Shown here one piece after another: positions 19,151 to 26,765 of a stretch of DNA of 64,000 bases. Each line of letters starts with the position of its first letter. Within the stretch, counting starts at the first letter, position 1. The stretch is taken from the NCBI RefSeq assembly GCF_000621325.1, contig NZ_JHYQ01000002.1, positions 62,001 through 126,000 on the forward strand, written 5' to 3'. A model generated the notes under the pieces. It saw only the letters and a program-made list of their open reading frames with translations, was not told where the DNA came from and did not search any database. This DNA is from Thiothrix lacustris DSM 21227 (GTDB lineage: Bacteria > Pseudomonadota > Gammaproteobacteria > Thiotrichales > Thiotrichaceae). The position numbers and the translations under genes are program-made.

Positions 19151-19803
19151 GACGTTACACCTGTGCGTTTTTCCGTGGTTAATACATATTGTTTGACTAA
19201 AAGCACTGCCCCGCTGACCGCGAAGACCATGATGAAGCTTGCCATCAGGGTATCGACATGGCGTCCAAGCTCAATGGCGTGCCAACTGGCTATCGAAATG
19301 AATAGGACAGACAAAGCGCCATGAAACAGCCGCCATGCTTTGTATTTAATACCCAGCTTTTGCACCAGTTTGTAGCGAAAGATGGCAGTCATGCCCAACA
19401 GGAGCATCAGACCCCAAGCAATCAAGCCGAGCACAACACCCAAACTTTGAAAGGTTGTCAAAAGGGTGATCAAGGCATCCAGCGGTTTGACGCCTGCTTC
19501 AAAGAACCTTGGCATAACCAGTAAAACAGGGTGAAACAGAAAAACCGTTACAACAAAATAGCCAATATATTTATGAATATTAGATAGTTGGCTTAACTTG
19601 TAATATGCTTGGATGCCTTTAAAGTTACGCGTGAGAAAAAGCTGTTGCAGCATGAAAGAGAAGGCCAAGACGGTCAGGAGCGAGAGCGAATCTTTTAACA
19701 GGCTACGAGCGGGGGCGTTTCCCAGCGCAAACAGGAGTGCTGGCAAGGCGATGAAAATGAGTAGTGCGTTAATGATAACGATTTTTTTAGGATGAATCTG
19801 CAT
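19147..19803 (-). CDS. Ferric-reductase-like transmembrane cytochrome b
   Basis: A 218-residue membrane protein with about six helices. His77/His91 (NIHKYIGY...LFHPVLL) and His161/His175 (LFHGALS...SWHAIEL) form two pairs, each 14 apart, the bis-heme spacing of ferric reductase/NADPH-oxidase-type cytochromes. The C-terminal FAD/NAD(P) domain of such reductases is absent, so electrons must come from or go to separate proteins; the neighbours are an 8Fe ferredoxin (2 bp upstream) and a Tat flavoprotein (overlapping downstream). ATG at 19803 was chosen: the frame upstream lies within the ferredoxin gene. Confidence 0.82.
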   Translation of the reverse strand: MQIHPKKIVIINALLIFIALPALLFALGNAPARSLLKDSLSLLTVLAFSFMLQQLFLTRNFKGIQAYYKLSQLSNIHKYIGYFVVTVFLFHPVLLVMPRFFEAGVKPLDALITLLTTFQSLGVVLGLIAWGLMLLLGMTAIFRYKLVQKLGIKYKAWRLFHGALSVLFISIASWHAIELGRHVDTLMASFIMVFAVSGAVLLVKQYVLTTEKRTGVTS

Positions 19804-19805
19804 GG

Positions 19806-20021
19806 TTAGCCCCACGATACAATAACCGGTATGGTTTTTTCCGGTGCGATAATGATGGCATCCACCGGGCAATACAGGCGGCACAAATGACAAATCTGGC
19901 AATCTGCCACGTATTTGATGACCGCCTTTTTTGTCTTCGGGTCCAGACGTATGACATCTGTGGGACAGGATTTGATGCATTCTTCACAGCCGATGCAGCC
20001 GTTAATACTGTGTATGCTCAT
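19806..20021 (-). CDS. 2[4Fe-4S] ferredoxin
   Basis: A 71-residue cytoplasmic ferredoxin with two clusters: CIGCEECIKSCP and CQICHLCRLYCP, each the full CxxCxxCxxxCP. A strong ribosome site (AGGGGG) precedes the ATG. First gene of the ferredoxin-cytochrome b-flavoprotein operon; probably delivers electrons to, or accepts them from, the b-type cytochrome. The 50 bp upstream contain a weak copy of the repeat motif found before the divergent YHYH genes. Confidence 0.92.
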   Translation of the reverse strand: MSIHSINGCIGCEECIKSCPTDVIRLDPKTKKAVIKYVADCQICHLCRLYCPVDAIIIAPEKTIPVIVSWG

Positions 20022-20071
20022 GGATACCCCCTAATGGGTGAGTTTTGACTGGATTACCTGTCAGGGTAAAC

Positions 20072-20094
20072 CCAGAAAGTGGAGTAAATGTGTA
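20072..20094 (-). promoter_or_regulatory. Weak copy of the shared direct-repeat motif upstream of the ferredoxin operon
   Basis: On the − strand ACACATTTACT and CCACTTTCTGG are consecutive 11-bp units resembling the CCATATTT/CCACATTT half-sites at 20129. It ends 51 bp before the ferredoxin ATG, similar to the distance of the better copies from their genes. Match is partial. Confidence 0.3.
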
Positions 20095-20128
20095 GAAACA
20101 AGCTGGGAACAGTGAAGTCAGTTCATCA

Positions 20129-20151
20129 TCCATATTTCCCCCACATTTGCA
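20129..20151 (+). promoter_or_regulatory. Shared direct-repeat motif, copy 1 (before first YHYH gene)
   Basis: T + CCATATTTCCC + CCACATTTGCA: two 11-bp units sharing CCA-ATTT, ending 44 bp before the ATG at 20196. The same arrangement precedes the genes at 22659 and (weaker) 25322 and 25524. An 11-bp direct repeat at about −60 to −40 is the usual layout of an OmpR/PhoB-type response-regulator site; the regulator is not identified. Confidence 0.6.
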
Positions 20152-20195
20152 CCGTAATCTTTAGCTATCACCAACAAACGCTAATAGTGGGAAAT

Positions 20196-21503
20196 ATGAA
20201 CATACAATATCGCAAGACACTTCTGAGCCTAGCGCTGATAGCTGGGCTACAGGGGTGCGGCGGCTCCTCATCGACAGTAACGACAACAACCAGCACCACA
20301 GGTGCTAATACAGCACCCGTAGCCAGTGCCGGGGTAGATCAAAATGTGACGCCTGGTATTACCGTCAGCCTGAATGCCAGTGGTAGCTCTGATGCAGATG
20401 GGAACAGCCTTACCTATTACTGGTCGGCGGTGACAGTGCCTGCCAATAGTGCTGCGGTACTCAATTCGATGACTACAGTAAACCCGACATTCACGGCTGA
20501 TGTTGCAGGAAGCTACACGTTTCAGGTCGCCGTCAGTGATGGCACAGAAACCACCACGGATCAGGTAGTCATCACAGCCACTACAACTAGCACGGCAGCC
20601 GGTCAAGCTTCAACCGCTGGGATTGCGTGTGATTATAGTTATAGTGGATTCAACGCCTCCAGCTCGGTGAATGCTACCAGTACCTCAGCCTGGACCTGTA
20701 CGGGAACAACACGTGAGCTGGCGGCGAATGGTATTCCTGATCACGCGGTTGGGACTTTCCCTAACCCTGGTAATCCGAATACGATTTCAGAACAGACCGT
20801 CACAGCCAGCTATACGCTAACACCCACCAAGACAGATGTCGCGACAACCCGTGGCGGCCCAGCAGGCCCTCAGGGACATGTACTCAATGGTATTAAAATA
20901 GACGCTGGTACAGGTGGTTCCTGTACGGATTACGGTACTTCTTGTAGTGGTGGCGATAACGGCGGCGCATGGAATCTGGAAGCATTAGGACACTCAAGTT
21001 TTGATTTTGGCGCTGATGAAAATAATGCACACGTTCAACCCGATGGCACTTATCACTACCATGGGATGCCAGAAGGTTTTATTACCTTGAAAGGTGGCAA
21101 TAGCTCCAAAATGACTCAAGTCGGCTGGGCTGTGGATGGCTTCCCTATCTATGCACGCTATGGTTACAGCGACCCGACTAATGCAAGTTCAGCCATAAAG
21201 AAGGTGTCGGGGAGCTATCAACACGTTACTTCCGTGAGCGCCACCAGACCTTCCGTAGACATTTATGAAATGGGTACGTTTAAACAGGACTGGCAATATG
21301 TCGCAGGTTCCGGGGATCTGGATGAGTGTAACGGGCGTTTTGGTGTAACCCCTGAATTTCCTAACGGCATCTACCATTACTATGCAACGGACAGCTACCC
21401 TTACTTCCAGCGTTGTGTGAAAGGTGCAGTGGCAAGCGCGGGTGCTCCTCCGGCGGGCGGTGCTCCAACGGGCGCGCCTCCAGCAGATGCTCCTGCTCAA
21501 TAA
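20196..21503 (+). CDS. YHYH-domain lipoprotein with Ig/PKD-like domain (YHYH-1)
   Basis: A 435-residue lipoprotein of unknown function. Lipobox LQGC with Cys21, a Ser/Thr-rich linker, a PKD/cadherin-like domain (about 45-135: NTAPVASAGVDQNVTPG, NASGSSDADGNSLTYYWSA), then a YHYH domain with DGTYHYHGMPEGF, GWAVDGFPIYARYG and GIYHYYATDSYPYFQRC. The tail is GAPPAGGAPTGAPPADAPAQ-like, Pro/Ala/Gly-rich. ATG at 20196 was chosen because it begins the lipoprotein signal; an in-frame ATG at 20088 would put the regulatory repeat inside the gene. Likely anchored to the outer membrane, facing the periplasm or outside. Confidence 0.85.
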   Translation: MNIQYRKTLLSLALIAGLQGCGGSSSTVTTTTSTTGANTAPVASAGVDQNVTPGITVSLNASGSSDADGNSLTYYWSAVTVPANSAAVLNSMTTVNPTFTADVAGSYTFQVAVSDGTETTTDQVVITATTTSTAAGQASTAGIACDYSYSGFNASSSVNATSTSAWTCTGTTRELAANGIPDHAVGTFPNPGNPNTISEQTVTASYTLTPTKTDVATTRGGPAGPQGHVLNGIKIDAGTGGSCTDYGTSCSGGDNGGAWNLEALGHSSFDFGADENNAHVQPDGTYHYHGMPEGFITLKGGNSSKMTQVGWAVDGFPIYARYGYSDPTNASSAIKKVSGSYQHVTSVSATRPSVDIYEMGTFKQDWQYVAGSGDLDECNGRFGVTPEFPNGIYHYYATDSYPYFQRCVKGAVASAGAPPAGGAPTGAPPADAPAQ

Positions 21504-21528
21504 CACTCATTCATAAACAGGTATTAAG

Positions 21529-22113
21529 ATGTCTAAGCAAAGCCAGTACAAACGCCTGATGTTTCAGGCCAAGCTTCTGCTCTCTAGCTTAGTGTTGAGT
21601 GCGGCCATTGTGCCGCACACATCAGCACACATGATGGTCGCTCAGCACGGCACCTTAAATTTCAAGGAGGATGGTGTCTTTATGATGCTGTCACTGCCCG
21701 TGTCAGCCTTTGACGCTATTGATGATGATGGTGACGGTAAAATGTCTGCCGGTGAATTCATCAAACACCGCGCAGCTCTTGTGACGGCTATCAACGAAAA
21801 GGTGAGGCTAACTGACAAGGAAGGCTCACGGCCATTGCAAGGTTTGATGCTATCACCTGTCGCTTCACACGAGGAACCGCAAGCCCCTAACGAACAACTG
21901 GTGGTGATGGGGCGCTTTGCTTTGGCTAGTACCGACTCCGCCACTAGCGATGAGCTAACCCTTCATGTTGGGTTATTTGGGAAAACGGCGGATGAACAGT
22001 CACTTGAGATGACAGCCACGCGAAAACTTGGCGCAGACTCAGCACCCGAAAAATATAAATTTGTCTTAACGCCTGAGCAGCCTGAAACATCCTTATTTAC
22101 CAAGAAGCCGTGA
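21529..22113 (+). CDS. Exported EF-hand protein
   Basis: A 194-residue protein with a signal peptide (about 1-33, AAIVPHTSAH) and one canonical calcium-binding EF-hand loop, DDDGDGKMSAGE (65-76). The rest is not recognised. It follows YHYH-1 by 25 bp and overlaps the next small ORF by TGATG, so the three are probably one transcript. A role as a Ca2+-binding periplasmic partner of the YHYH lipoproteins is inference. Confidence 0.75.
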   Translation: MSKQSQYKRLMFQAKLLLSSLVLSAAIVPHTSAHMMVAQHGTLNFKEDGVFMMLSLPVSAFDAIDDDGDGKMSAGEFIKHRAALVTAINEKVRLTDKEGSRPLQGLMLSPVASHEEPQAPNEQLVVMGRFALASTDSATSDELTLHVGLFGKTADEQSLEMTATRKLGADSAPEKYKFVLTPEQPETSLFTKKP

Positions 22114-22448
22114 TGGAGATGCTCGCTGGCAAGACAGCAGAATTTGCCGCCGCTTTCGCTGACAAAACGGCAGCACAAGCCGCGACAGCTTTCAGCCTGA
22201 TTGCTGGCAGCGATGCCTCCTTGTCATTGGCAGAAATGTCTGCATTGGGTGGTACAGACACCGGTGGCTTGGTGTGGGGCTTTGCCAGCAAAGACAAGGA
22301 TGCAGACAAGCAACTGTCCGTGGCTGAATACACCGAAGCGCCAGCTCAAGGTGCGCAAATGCCAGTAAAGACCGATACATCCAAAAGCAGCAGCACAAGC
22401 AGTACGACCACAACAGCTGCTAAAACCCTGCTTCCACCACGTCGTTAA
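22113..22448 (+). CDS. EF-hand-containing ORF lacking a signal peptide, possibly a detached C-terminal part of the preceding gene
   Basis: A 111-residue product with a canonical EF-hand loop, DKDADKQLSVAE, and a degenerate one around SDASLSLAEMSAL, ending in a Ser/Thr-rich tail. The ATG overlaps the previous stop (TGATG; GTG at 22110 is also possible). Calcium-binding modules of this type are normally exported, yet no signal peptide is present. Either translational coupling makes a cytoplasmic protein, or a frameshift has split one longer EF-hand protein. Confidence 0.6.
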   Translation: MEMLAGKTAEFAAAFADKTAAQAATAFSLIAGSDASLSLAEMSALGGTDTGGLVWGFASKDKDADKQLSVAEYTEAPAQGAQMPVKTDTSKSSSTSSTTTTAAKTLLPPRR

Positions 22449-22491
22449 TTCCGACGGAATGGCGTAATCCGCCGCTCCCCACCTCAAAACT

Positions 22492-22537
22492 GAGGCTTTT
22501 GTAAAAGCCTCCAGTTCAACCAAACTTGGTTAACTGG
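22492..22537 (+). terminator. Pair of hairpins after the EF-hand genes
   Basis: GAGGCTTTT (22492-22500) and AAAAGCCTC (22503-22511) form a perfect 9-bp stem, followed at once by CCAGTT-c-AACC / GGTTAACTGG (22511-22537). No U-run follows, so Rho-independent termination is unsure. The remaining bases to 22592 show nothing clear. Confidence 0.4.
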
Positions 22538-22592
22538 GGGTCTAACTAATTTCTGTTAAAGCTTTTTTCAAGTTCCTACTCTTTATTCGTCA

Positions 22593-22616
22593 TCCATATT
22601 TCCTTCACATTTTGCA
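22593..22616 (+). promoter_or_regulatory. Shared direct-repeat motif, copy 2 (before second YHYH gene)
   Basis: T + CCATATTTCCT + TCACATTTTGCA, nearly identical to copy 1 and ending 42 bp before the ATG at 22659. Conservation extends beyond: both copies are preceded by CA and followed by TTTAG-x-ATCA and AACA, against non-similar flanks. Confidence 0.6.
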
Positions 22617-22658
22617 GATATGTTTAGTCATCATTAACAATATGTAATAGAGGCAAAC

Positions 22659-23738
22659 ATGAAGATAAAATATGGCTCCACTTTTCTGGGGATGATTCTG
22701 GTCGCTGGGTTAAGTGGATGCGGCGGTAGTTCTTCTTCAACAATAACCACAGAAACCAGTGCAGACACTACCAGTACTGATACCACGACAGCGAGTACAG
22801 TCGTTAGTACCGCTGATGCTACTGAGGGGCCTAACCCCAATCTTTTTGTTAGCGGGGCGTTGGTTGAGGATGCAACCACGGAAGATTGTGTGCTGAGTGG
22901 TGGAACGAAAACGACATGCTACCGGATTAGCGTTAAAGGTGTTCCCGCCAATCATGCTGTTGGCCCTTTCTGCCCACCCACGATTACTTCAACCGCGACA
23001 GAGGGGGGTATTTGGCTTGATGGGAGTGGTGAAACTTACGATGTTGACGGTAATTTCATTGTCAATCTGCCGACGCTTTATAGCGATGCTAGCTGGCAAT
23101 TGTATGACCCAGCAACGGGTAAAGTGAAAATTACCGATACACAGGTAGCCTGTGAGGCAGCTGCGCAACCCAATGTTGCTGCGGAATATCAAAATTATTG
23201 TGTGGAATGTTCACTGGATTACGTTAACGGCGGTATTTCGGAAACGGTCTTGATCCCCAAAACACCTGTTCCATTAGCGACACCTGCGACACTCAACGGT
23301 AATGTTGGTATCTCATTGACTGGCGTTACGTTCGCCTTGGCCGCTCCAGTTGACGCTATTCTGAGCGCTTATACCATTGCTGCATTCGACGATTGTGGTG
23401 GGCATGTTAATCCAAATGTTGGCTACCATTACCACGCTGCTACCGGTTGTACTGAGTCAGCTATTCAAGAAGATGGTCATGCCACTCTGTTGGGATATGC
23501 AATGGATGGTTACGGCATTTACGCCAATAAAAATCCTACGGGTAATGATGATACTGATCTGGATCAGTGCCGTGGTCATACCGATGCCATTCGTGGCTTC
23601 CATTACCATGCTGCTCCAGCGGGTGATAATGCGTTCATTGGCTGTTTCCACGGTGAGCAGGGTACGTCTGCAAGCGCCGCCGCAGCGGGAGCACCTCCAG
23701 CTGGAGGCGTTCCACCCACAGGGCTGCCGCCACAATAA
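22659..23738 (+). CDS. YHYH-domain lipoprotein (YHYH-2)
   Basis: A 359-residue lipoprotein; lipobox LSGC with Cys21 at the same place as in YHYH-1. A Thr/Ser-rich linker (about 22-50) precedes a Cys-rich region and the YHYH domain, with NVGYHYHAATGCTES, GYAMDGYGIYAN and GFHYHAAPAGDN. The C-terminus is again Ala/Pro/Gly-rich (AGAPPAGGVPPTGLPPQ). Function unknown; the His-rich loops could bind a metal, which is inference. Own promoter implied by the upstream repeat motif, and a long hairpin follows. Confidence 0.87.
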   Translation: MKIKYGSTFLGMILVAGLSGCGGSSSSTITTETSADTTSTDTTTASTVVSTADATEGPNPNLFVSGALVEDATTEDCVLSGGTKTTCYRISVKGVPANHAVGPFCPPTITSTATEGGIWLDGSGETYDVDGNFIVNLPTLYSDASWQLYDPATGKVKITDTQVACEAAAQPNVAAEYQNYCVECSLDYVNGGISETVLIPKTPVPLATPATLNGNVGISLTGVTFALAAPVDAILSAYTIAAFDDCGGHVNPNVGYHYHAATGCTESAIQEDGHATLLGYAMDGYGIYANKNPTGNDDTDLDQCRGHTDAIRGFHYHAAPAGDNAFIGCFHGEQGTSASAAAAGAPPAGGVPPTGLPPQ

Positions 23739-23746
23739 AGACGTTG

Positions 23747-23785
23747 GAATGACTGAATAGGAATAGAGCGCCTATTTAGTCATTC
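23747..23785 (+). terminator. Long inverted repeat after YHYH-2
   Basis: GAATGACTGAATAGG (23747-23761) and CCTATTTAGTCATTC (23771-23785) pair over 15 bp with one mismatch around a 9-base loop. No T-run follows; it may attenuate or protect the 3' end rather than fully terminate, because YHYH-3 lacks the upstream motif. Confidence 0.45.
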
Positions 23786-23830
23786 CGCTCACTTTACAAA
23801 ACGATTCATTGTCAATGATGGGGCTAATTT

Positions 23831-24943
23831 ATGTTCAAATTATCATTCACTCAATATCAACCTATAGTGCTTAAAAAATCTTTAGTTATTATGGCATTGA
23901 GTTCAATGTCAGTTGTCTCTGGATGCAATGGTGGTAGCAGTACCACGAGTAGTACTGTTGATAGTACAGATACCACCACCACTACTACTACTTCAAGCAC
24001 TAGCACCATTCTTGACGTAAGCCTGTTTCGGTCGATTGTTTCATCTGGTACGACGACTTGTACATTAAGCAATGGCGCTTCCACTACCTGTCACAAGCTT
24101 GTTTTTAACGACAATGTGATACACAACAGCAATGGCGATCTGGTTGATGATGATGCAGGTCCGTTTTGCCCGAGTGGTTACACGATGCTGGATGGTGGCG
24201 TGGGTATTTATGATGGAGCCAGCGGCCCCGGCTTCCAGAGTCTGACCCAGACCTTATGGGATAATATGGCGAACGATGGGTATGACCTGATCGATGAAGT
24301 GGCCGGAACGGTTTGTATTCAGGATCCAAGATTGGGAACCACTACCGGCGAGAATTGTACGGCAGCTTGTCTGGAGGCATCGGCGAATGATGCGTTGACA
24401 GTGACTTACCTGATACCGGTTACACCTCAAAATACTACTTCTCCCACTGCGATCGGTAGTGTGCAACCTGTCGGGCTGTCATTGGATGGTATTCCCTTTG
24501 CGGGTACGCCGCCTTCTGTTGTCACAGGGCCTACGGGTATGGCGGCGGCTGTTGGTGGCAATATTCCATCACTGGATTATTGCGGGGGGCATCACGATCC
24601 GGCGGGTTATTATCACTGGCACTTAATTCCCGAGGCAGCTGATAAAGTGCATCAGGCACACGGTACTGACAATCTGGCAAACTGTGGTAACAAGATTACC
24701 CAGAGCAGCACGGCTTTAACGGGTTATGCGAAAGATGGTTATCCGATTTATTCCTACGCAGATATGCTCAATGGCGTGGCGACTACACCTACTGATCTGG
24801 ACGGGTGTAACGGACATACAAGTGTAACGGCGGAATTCCCTGATGGCATTTATCATTACCATGCCTCATTGGACGCGCCCAATATGCCAACGTGTGTTAA
24901 GGGTGCTTTTGTCGACCAGCGTAGTTCACCCATTATTAAATAG
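23831..24943 (+). CDS. YHYH-domain lipoprotein (YHYH-3)
   Basis: A 370-residue protein with a long N-terminus, lipobox VSGC (Cys32), a Thr/Ser tract, and the YHYH domain: GYYHWHLIPEAADK, GYAKDGYPIYSYAD and DGIYHYHASLDAPN. It parallels YHYH-2 in the Cys-rich middle region (SNGASTTCHK, PFCPSG, TVCIQDP). It lacks the Pro/Gly tail of the other two. Third paralogue of the cluster; followed by a bidirectional terminator. Confidence 0.86.
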   Translation: MFKLSFTQYQPIVLKKSLVIMALSSMSVVSGCNGGSSTTSSTVDSTDTTTTTTTSSTSTILDVSLFRSIVSSGTTTCTLSNGASTTCHKLVFNDNVIHNSNGDLVDDDAGPFCPSGYTMLDGGVGIYDGASGPGFQSLTQTLWDNMANDGYDLIDEVAGTVCIQDPRLGTTTGENCTAACLEASANDALTVTYLIPVTPQNTTSPTAIGSVQPVGLSLDGIPFAGTPPSVVTGPTGMAAAVGGNIPSLDYCGGHHDPAGYYHWHLIPEAADKVHQAHGTDNLANCGNKITQSSTALTGYAKDGYPIYSYADMLNGVATTPTDLDGCNGHTSVTAEFPDGIYHYHASLDAPNMPTCVKGAFVDQRSSPIIK

Positions 24944-24950
24944 TCCACAA

Positions 24951-24985
24951 AAAAAACCGGCAAGCGATTAAGCTTGCCGGTTTTC
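24951..24985. terminator. Bidirectional intrinsic terminator
   Basis: AAAACCGGCAAGC and GCTTGCCGGTTTT form a perfect stem flanked by A-run and T-run, between the convergent YHYH-3 and the small Cys-rich gene. Confidence 0.9.
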
Positions 24986-25007
24986 TGTTTAGCTGGTTGC
25001 CAGACCG

Positions 25008-25322
25008 TTATTCTGCACTTTTCTCAGGTCTTGGAGGACGCGCATTGCCGCCTTCAGGAGCACAGATCAACGATGCTTCACCGCGTGGTGGGGTGATGCA
25101 TGAACCGGTCATCGTTTCACCTTGGCGACCTGTAAAGCTACAAGCAGTGCCTTCAGTCAGTGAAGCGCAAGCTTGAATGGCTTCTTGAGGTGGGCCACCT
25201 TGAGGGCCGCCTTGACCACCTTGGCCGCCACGACCTGTTTCTGCATTGGAAGACATCGCGTAAGTAGCAAAGGCTAGAAATAAGGCTGTTGCAAACTTCA
25301 GTTTGTTTGGTGTGTTAAACAT
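25008..25322 (-). CDS. Small exported Cys-containing protein with Gly/Gln/Pro-rich segment
   Basis: A 104-residue protein: signal peptide (1-27, AMSSNA), a low-complexity stretch GRGGQGGQGGPQGGPPQE, then a compact domain with four Cys (AIQACASLTEGTACSF, MTGSCITPP, SLICAPEG), probably two disulfides. Proteins with the CSFT-GRG-T-GSC-TP--LVC pattern recur as unannotated secreted proteins. AGGAG precedes the ATG. It is divergent from the HupE-like gene, and both promoters carry the shared repeat motif. Confidence 0.75.
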   Translation of the reverse strand: MFNTPNKLKFATALFLAFATYAMSSNAETGRGGQGGQGGPQGGPPQEAIQACASLTEGTACSFTGRQGETMTGSCITPPRGEASLICAPEGGNARPPRPEKSAE

Positions 25323-25385
25323 AAGTAGCTCCTGGATTAGATTATTGTCTTATTGACAGGGTGCATTCTGATCGTGAAATAAGGA

Positions 25386-25407
25386 GCAAGTGAGGGGCAA
25401 ATATGGA
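25386..25407 (-). promoter_or_regulatory. Shared direct-repeat motif, copy 3 (− strand)
   Basis: On the − strand T + CCATATTTGCC + CCTCACTTGC; first unit is near identical to copies 1 and 2, second matches about 8 of 11. Ends 64 bp before the ATG at 25322. Confidence 0.5.
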
Positions 25408-25447
25408 GAAGTCATGGAGATTTTCATGTCTTGAAAGCTTGGTTTTG

Positions 25448-25471
25448 TCCATATTTGATAAACATTTCAGC
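25448..25471 (+). promoter_or_regulatory. Shared direct-repeat motif, copy 4 (before HupE/UreJ-like gene)
   Basis: T + CCATATTTGAT + AAACATTTCAG; first unit is well conserved, the second keeps ACATTT. It ends about 52 bp before the chosen ATG at 25524. Confidence 0.5.
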
Positions 25472-25523
25472 ATTAGTATCACATGCTCACTTATCACTTC
25501 TTTTCTTTATCTGGTTGTTTGTC

Positions 25524-26660
25524 ATGATTAAATACCTATTATTGTTTAGTTGGCTATGGTTATTGAGTACACCGGCCTTTGCTCATGTTGCCGATGGTGT
25601 CACGGATACGGGTATCCTCATTACCAGCAACAGCCAGCTTACGGTTGTTTATACCGCTCCCATCGCCAATTTGAAGACGCTGAATACCGATGAGGCCGGG
25701 GTGGAGCAAGCTATCCGCGAAGGCTTAGTGATGAAAAATGGTGAAGCCGTCTGCACGGTTAAAACGGCCGGAACCCTTGTGCTGAATGATATTGCCTCAC
25801 AGCAATTTAAGATGGAGTATGACTGCGGCGCTGCCATTGAGACACTGACGATTGAGTACAAGCTTTTTATCGACCAGCTTCCCAACCATCAAAATTTCAC
25901 CCGCTTGGCCATTGCCAACGTCGACCGTTTCCAGGATTTTGTCTTTTCGGCAGAAAAGCGCCAACATCAGGTGCCACTCGGAAGGGTCATGGCAGCATGG
26001 CAGAAGCGTGCGTCACAACAGGCATCACAACAGGCGTCTATGTCTACATTAGCGCCGGATGCGCCAGCCGCTAGCGGAATCCGCGCCTTATTCAGCTCCA
26101 CCCATTATTTCCCGGTGGGGGTGGAGCATATTTTATTTGGATTTGACCACCTGCTTTTCCTGCTGGCTCTGCTGATGTTGCCTATCCGCATTAAACCTTT
26201 GTTGGCGCTGGTGACATCTTTCACCGTGGCTCACTCCATCACCTTGGGCTTGTCCGTGCTGGATATTGTCAACCTGCCTGCTGCATGGGTGGAAGTGGCG
26301 ATTGCCTTCAGCATTGTTTACGTGGCGCTTGAAAACCTTTACGAATTGCAGCGGCAACACCAGCCACAGCCAGTTTCCCCTTGGAAGCGTCGTGTCGTGG
26401 TGACTTTTCTATTTGGCTTGATCCACGGTTTCGGCTTTTCCTACATCCTCAAGGAAATCGGGCTGGGTGATCAGGTTGCCAGTGCATTGTTGTTCTTCAA
26501 TCTGGGGGTTGAGGCTGGGCAATTGCTGGCAATTTTGCTGATTTTTCCTGTATTGCTGTTATTGTTCAAGCAAAAGCAGTCAAGATCTTACATGCAGGTA
26601 GGGTCTGTGCTGATTGGTTTGATGGGGGCATTTTGGTTAGTGGAGCGGCTGATGGGGTAA
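25524..26660 (+). CDS. HupE/UreJ-type membrane protein with exported N-terminal domain
   Basis: A 378-residue protein: signal peptide (ending TPAFAH), an extracytoplasmic beta-rich domain of ~170 residues, then a HupE/UreJ_2 membrane domain with FPVGVEHILFGFDHLLFLLAL, FTVAHSITLGLSVL, FGLIHGFGFSYIL and FFNLGVEAGQLL. HupE and UreJ relatives are linked to nickel/cobalt uptake, but this longer class is uncharacterised; His/Asp residues in the helices could carry metal. ATG at 25524 chosen because the upstream frame would include the regulatory motif; no clear ribosome site was seen. Confidence 0.83.
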   Translation: MIKYLLLFSWLWLLSTPAFAHVADGVTDTGILITSNSQLTVVYTAPIANLKTLNTDEAGVEQAIREGLVMKNGEAVCTVKTAGTLVLNDIASQQFKMEYDCGAAIETLTIEYKLFIDQLPNHQNFTRLAIANVDRFQDFVFSAEKRQHQVPLGRVMAAWQKRASQQASQQASMSTLAPDAPAASGIRALFSSTHYFPVGVEHILFGFDHLLFLLALLMLPIRIKPLLALVTSFTVAHSITLGLSVLDIVNLPAAWVEVAIAFSIVYVALENLYELQRQHQPQPVSPWKRRVVVTFLFGLIHGFGFSYILKEIGLGDQVASALLFFNLGVEAGQLLAILLIFPVLLLLFKQKQSRSYMQVGSVLIGLMGAFWLVERLMG

Positions 26661-26765
26661 GTCGTATGCATACCGCTTAACCGTCTCCCACTGGTAGCAG
26701 CCTCTGAATTGCTTTATGATGATTGGTGCAGTGCACAAAATCATTCGGCATTTAGGGGGTAAAGC

